DNA of 6,907 bases, from NCBI GenBank assembly GCA_031255975.1, contig JAIRRM010000010.1, forward strand, positions 1 through 6,907. The letters run 5' to 3'. The notes under the pieces were generated by a model. The model did not search any database and was not told the DNA's origin. It saw only the letters and a program-made list of their open reading frames with translations. This DNA is from Propionibacteriaceae bacterium (GTDB taxonomy: Bacteria; Actinomycetota; Actinomycetes; Propionibacteriales; Propionibacteriaceae). Within the stretch, counting starts at the first letter, position 1. Each line of letters opens with the position of its first letter. A program made the position numbers and the translations under genes. Shown here piece by piece: positions 6,786 to 6,907 of the stretch.

Positions 6786-6814
6786 ATTATGACAGCGCTG
6801 TCAAGTAGCGGCAA
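6786..6814 (-). promoter_or_regulatory. Promoter of the lacI-kinase operon
   Basis: On the minus strand TTGCCG (6809-6814, 4 of 6 to TTGACA) and CATAAT (6786-6791, 5 of 6 to TATAAT) are separated by exactly 17 bp. Transcription would start near 6779 and give a leader of about 110 nt. The only substantial palindrome in the region lies in its spacer. Confidence 0.6.
6790..6803. promoter_or_regulatory. Probable LacI-family operator
   Basis: TGACAGCGCTGTCA is a perfect 14-bp palindrome with a CpG at its centre, the even-symmetry form typical of LacI-family operators. It fills most of the spacer between the -35 and -10 of the regulator's own promoter and overlaps the -10 by two bases, so binding would block RNA polymerase directly. 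Autorepression, lifted by a sugar ligand, is the simplest reading. It lies 87 bp left of the start of the minimal plus-strand promoter, so it might also affect a divergent gene. Confidence 0.7.
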
Positions 6815-6835
6815 ATGATCGGCCCTCACCGCGCC

Positions 6836-6854
6836 AATCCTTAGTGAATCCTTA
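6836..6854. repeat. Direct repeat AATCCTTA, 11-bp period
   Basis: AATCCTTA occurs at 6836-6843 and again at 6847-6854, one helical turn apart, between the LacI-type operator and the plus-strand promoter candidate. Two such half-sites on one face of the DNA could bind a regulator, but eight bases repeated twice may also be chance. Confidence 0.35.
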
Positions 6855-6876
6855 CGTTCATAATCTGGCGATTGGA

Positions 6877-6905
6877 TTGACATGGCCCCGAGCCGGATAT
6901 ACGCT
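6877..6905 (+). promoter_or_regulatory. Candidate divergent plus-strand promoter at the window edge
   Basis: A perfect TTGACA at 6877-6882 is followed by two -10 options: TACGCT at 6900-6905 with a 17-bp spacer (3 of 6) or TATACG at 6898-6903 with a 15-bp spacer (4 of 6). It points out of the window, suggesting a divergent gene beyond 6907. The weak -10 keeps confidence low. Confidence 0.4.
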
Positions 6906-6907
6906 CA

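Overview
The window is GC-rich, and its genes have the look of an actinobacterium (Actinomycetota): Ala/Val/Gly-rich proteins, lipoproteins with Gram-positive style signal peptides, and a GTG start among ATG starts. The family or genus cannot be fixed from this stretch. No rRNA, tRNA, CRISPR array, insertion sequence or phage gene is visible.

Layout. On the plus strand, 1-1472 holds the 3' part of a protein built of about 34-residue WG-like repeats, followed at once by an orphan lipoprotein of the PstS-like phosphate-binding fold. These two genes run convergently into a five-gene minus-strand block. The first part of that block, read right to left, is a complete ABC importer: substrate-binding lipoprotein (4431-3421), permease (3408-2293) and ATPase (2293-1505). 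They are spaced 12 nt apart and then overlap by 1 nt, so they are almost certainly one operon. All three belong to the ABC_sub_bind (PF04392) / BPD_transp_2-like / 'HTAALD' ATPase group that includes the TrpXYZ tryptophan importers of streptococci. The true substrate here is unknown.

Upstream of the importer, after a 192-bp spacer with several inverted repeats, lie a LacI-family regulator (6669-5575) and a PfkB-family sugar kinase (5571-4624). They are 3 nt apart and form a second minus-strand operon. This looks like a sugar (probably fructose or sucrose related) regulator-kinase pair.

The right end (6670-6907) is regulatory. A perfect 14-bp palindrome with a central CpG, typical of LacI-family operators, sits in the 17-bp spacer of a good minus-strand promoter for the lacI-like gene, which implies autoregulation. 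Further right is a TTGACA-led plus-strand promoter candidate, so a divergent gene, perhaps a co-regulated sugar transporter or hydrolase, probably starts just outside the window.

The observations most worth a second look are the WG-repeat/PstS-like pair without a transporter, the roughly 88-residue hydrophilic tail on the importer permease, the structured leader of the importer operon, and the operator-in-spacer arrangement at the right end. No clearly new multi-gene system is evident.
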